This document shows positions 62,905 through 64,000 of a DNA stretch of 64,000 nucleotides, one piece after another. The position numbers were made by a program, and so were the translations under genes. Under the pieces are notes generated by a model. That model was given only the letters and a program-made list of their open reading frames with translations. It did no database searches and had not been told where the DNA came from. Numbering within the stretch: position 1 is the stretch's first letter; each line of letters starts with the position of its first letter. Source of the stretch: Facklamia hominis CCUG 36813 (lineage in GTDB: Bacteria; Bacillota; Bacilli; Lactobacillales; Aerococcaceae); contig NZ_JH932292.1 of NCBI RefSeq assembly GCF_000301035.1, forward strand, positions 1,609,708-1,673,707. The letters run 5' to 3'.

Positions 62905-63717
62905 ATGGATTCAACTGAAATGGATATGGGAAAACAACTGGTGCTTAATTCTTTGAGAATAGAAACAGAGAAAAATACTGGATCAGGCTTTGTATTTTCG
63001 TTTGATATTAAGAATAATTTTGTTCCTGTATTAGTAACAAATAGGCATGTTCTTCAAGGGGCGAAATTTTTAAAATTAGTAATACCATATATAAAGCCTG
63101 GAATAGAGGAAGAAATTGAAAATTTTACTTTTATAGTCCAAAATCTTGAGGAAGCAGTAATATTTCATCCAGAAACTAGTATTGATTTAGCAATTGTGCC
63201 AATAGCAGATCTATGGGAACAGGTGATTAATAATATTCAAACACGTCCACAGATTGTATGTATTGATGAAGGCTTAATACCAACCGATGAAGAAATAAAG
63301 AAAATAAAAACAATTGAGGATATTTTGGTTGTGGGGTATCCAAATGGAATTTGGGATAATGTAAATAATAGGCCTGTGGTGAGAAGAGGTATAACTGCTA
63401 CAGATTATAAAATTGATTTCAAGGGTGAGCCAAAATTCATTATAGATTGTGCAATATTTCCAGGATCTAGCGGATCACCAGTATTTTTAGCTTCTGAAGG
63501 AATGGTTTCAGATGGTTTTGGGAGATATACATTTTATAGTTCTCCTCAAGTAAAATTATTGGGGATAAATAGTGCAGTTTTTATTCATAGAGCAGATGGA
63601 CAATTAGTCGAGACCTCTACTAATATATTAACAGGGATCCCTAATGGACTAGGAATCATTATAAAGTCTAGAAAGTTACTAGATTTTAGGAAAGTTCTTA
63701 GTGATAGATTAGCCTAA
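62905..63717 (+). CDS. Trypsin-like serine protease domain protein
   Basis: A 270-residue cytosolic protein (no signal peptide) with a chymotrypsin-fold triad: His in VLVTNRHVLQGA, Asp in TSIDLAIVPIA and Ser in FPGSSGSPVFLAS, plus the N-terminal GSGFVFSF. Standalone cytosolic proteases of this type are common cargo in mobile and defence islands, sometimes as effectors, but no partner gene is visible here. ATG 62905 is preferred because AAAGGAG lies 8 bases upstream; GTG 62896 is the alternative. It lies between a dead recombinase and a final boundary scar. Confidence 0.82.
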   Translation: MDSTEMDMGKQLVLNSLRIETEKNTGSGFVFSFDIKNNFVPVLVTNRHVLQGAKFLKLVIPYIKPGIEEEIENFTFIVQNLEEAVIFHPETSIDLAIVPIADLWEQVINNIQTRPQIVCIDEGLIPTDEEIKKIKTIEDILVVGYPNGIWDNVNNRPVVRRGITATDYKIDFKGEPKFIIDCAIFPGSSGSPVFLASEGMVSDGFGRYTFYSSPQVKLLGINSAVFIHRADGQLVETSTNILTGIPNGLGIIIKSRKLLDFRKVLSDRLA

Positions 63718-63794
63718 TTATCTATCAAGACTATACTGTAGACGAAATGTTGAGATAATAGTATTTATCTTTACGAAAAATAGCCAAAAAATTG

Positions 63795-63836
63795 CATGTG
63801 GAGTGTGTAGTATTGATGTCAAGGGGAAATGAGTAA
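63795..63836 (+). other. rlmD/rumA 3'-end-like fragment (scar 6)
   Basis: Reads HVECVVLMSRGNE and stop. It is the last boundary core seen; the final 160 bp of the window hold no gene that I can support, only a near-repeat of GTAGCAACGCT/GTAGCAACACT (63932 and 63964). Confidence 0.65.
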
Positions 63837-64000
63837 GGTTTGAAATCAATAGATTTATGAATTGTGAACTAGATAATTGTGTGATTAATTTTTAGAATTA
63901 GTGTTCAATAATATCTCCCAAATACTGACTTGTAGCAACGCTATGAATATTCTGAAAAGGTCGTAGCAACACTTTAGATATTTTGGTAAGTTATGTCAAC

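Overview
The window reads as a low-GC Gram-positive chromosome (Bacillota, order Lactobacillales; an Aerococcus-like member of the Aerococcaceae is my best guess). The reasons are an LPXTG wall-anchored protein, a PepS/M29 aminopeptidase, water-forming NADH oxidase, a YkvI-type permease, strong AGGAGG ribosome binding sites and IS1182/IS3-type transposases. No rRNA, tRNA or CRISPR array was recognised.

Backbone left part (1-9.1 kb): the end of a sortase-anchored surface protein is followed by a compact catabolic locus. It encodes N-carbamoylsarcosine amidohydrolase, a D-hydantoinase-type amidohydrolase, GrdX, a GrdE/GrdG-type pyruvoyl proprotein and a GrdB/GrdF-type selenoprotein whose gene contains an in-frame TGA (6618-6620) followed by a SECIS-like hairpin. 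Read together these suggest the route N-methylhydantoin -> N-carbamoylsarcosine -> sarcosine -> reductive cleavage. A Crp/Fnr-type regulator and an M29 aminopeptidase follow.

First island (about 9.3-16.7 kb): a phage-type endolysin, a secreted DUF5067-like protein, a small HTH protein, a region-4-only sigma-like protein with a 59-residue region-2-like partner, a YvrJ protein, an IS1182-family element and an IS3 remnant. It is bounded by a diverged direct duplication of the 3' end of the alanyl-tRNA-editing-like gene.

Backbone middle (16.7-42.8 kb): AlaX-like protein, HD hydrolase, zinc metallopeptidase, rhodanese-type sulfurtransferase, a Mn/Fe-type ABC transporter with DtxR-like operators, a P1B4 metal exporter with ArsR-like operators, NADH oxidase, a SmtB-like ArsR/YbaK/ArsM group, IMP dehydrogenase, a CofE-like ligase, MATE pump, YkvI permease, an Ntn-hydrolase, a DUF2974 hydrolase and RlmD. 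Every convergent gene pair in this backbone is separated by long, internally paired repeat units of two families.

Second island (42.8 kb to the end): a low-GC accretion zone directly behind rlmD. Cargo modules are an AraC-controlled ABC pair plus a methyltransferase/ATC-hydrolase/alpha-beta hydrolase cluster; an ASCH-GNAT fusion with GNAT and Nudix remnants; an Abi_2 (AbiF/AbiD) defence gene with its own promoter, short leader RNA and terminator; an AlkD-like glycosylase; an arsR-arsD-arsA-acr3 operon; and a trypsin-like protease. Modules are separated by short fragments resembling the 3' end of an rlmD/rumA gene, and two decayed serine recombinases are present. This is what repeated integration of elements at an rlmD target would leave behind.
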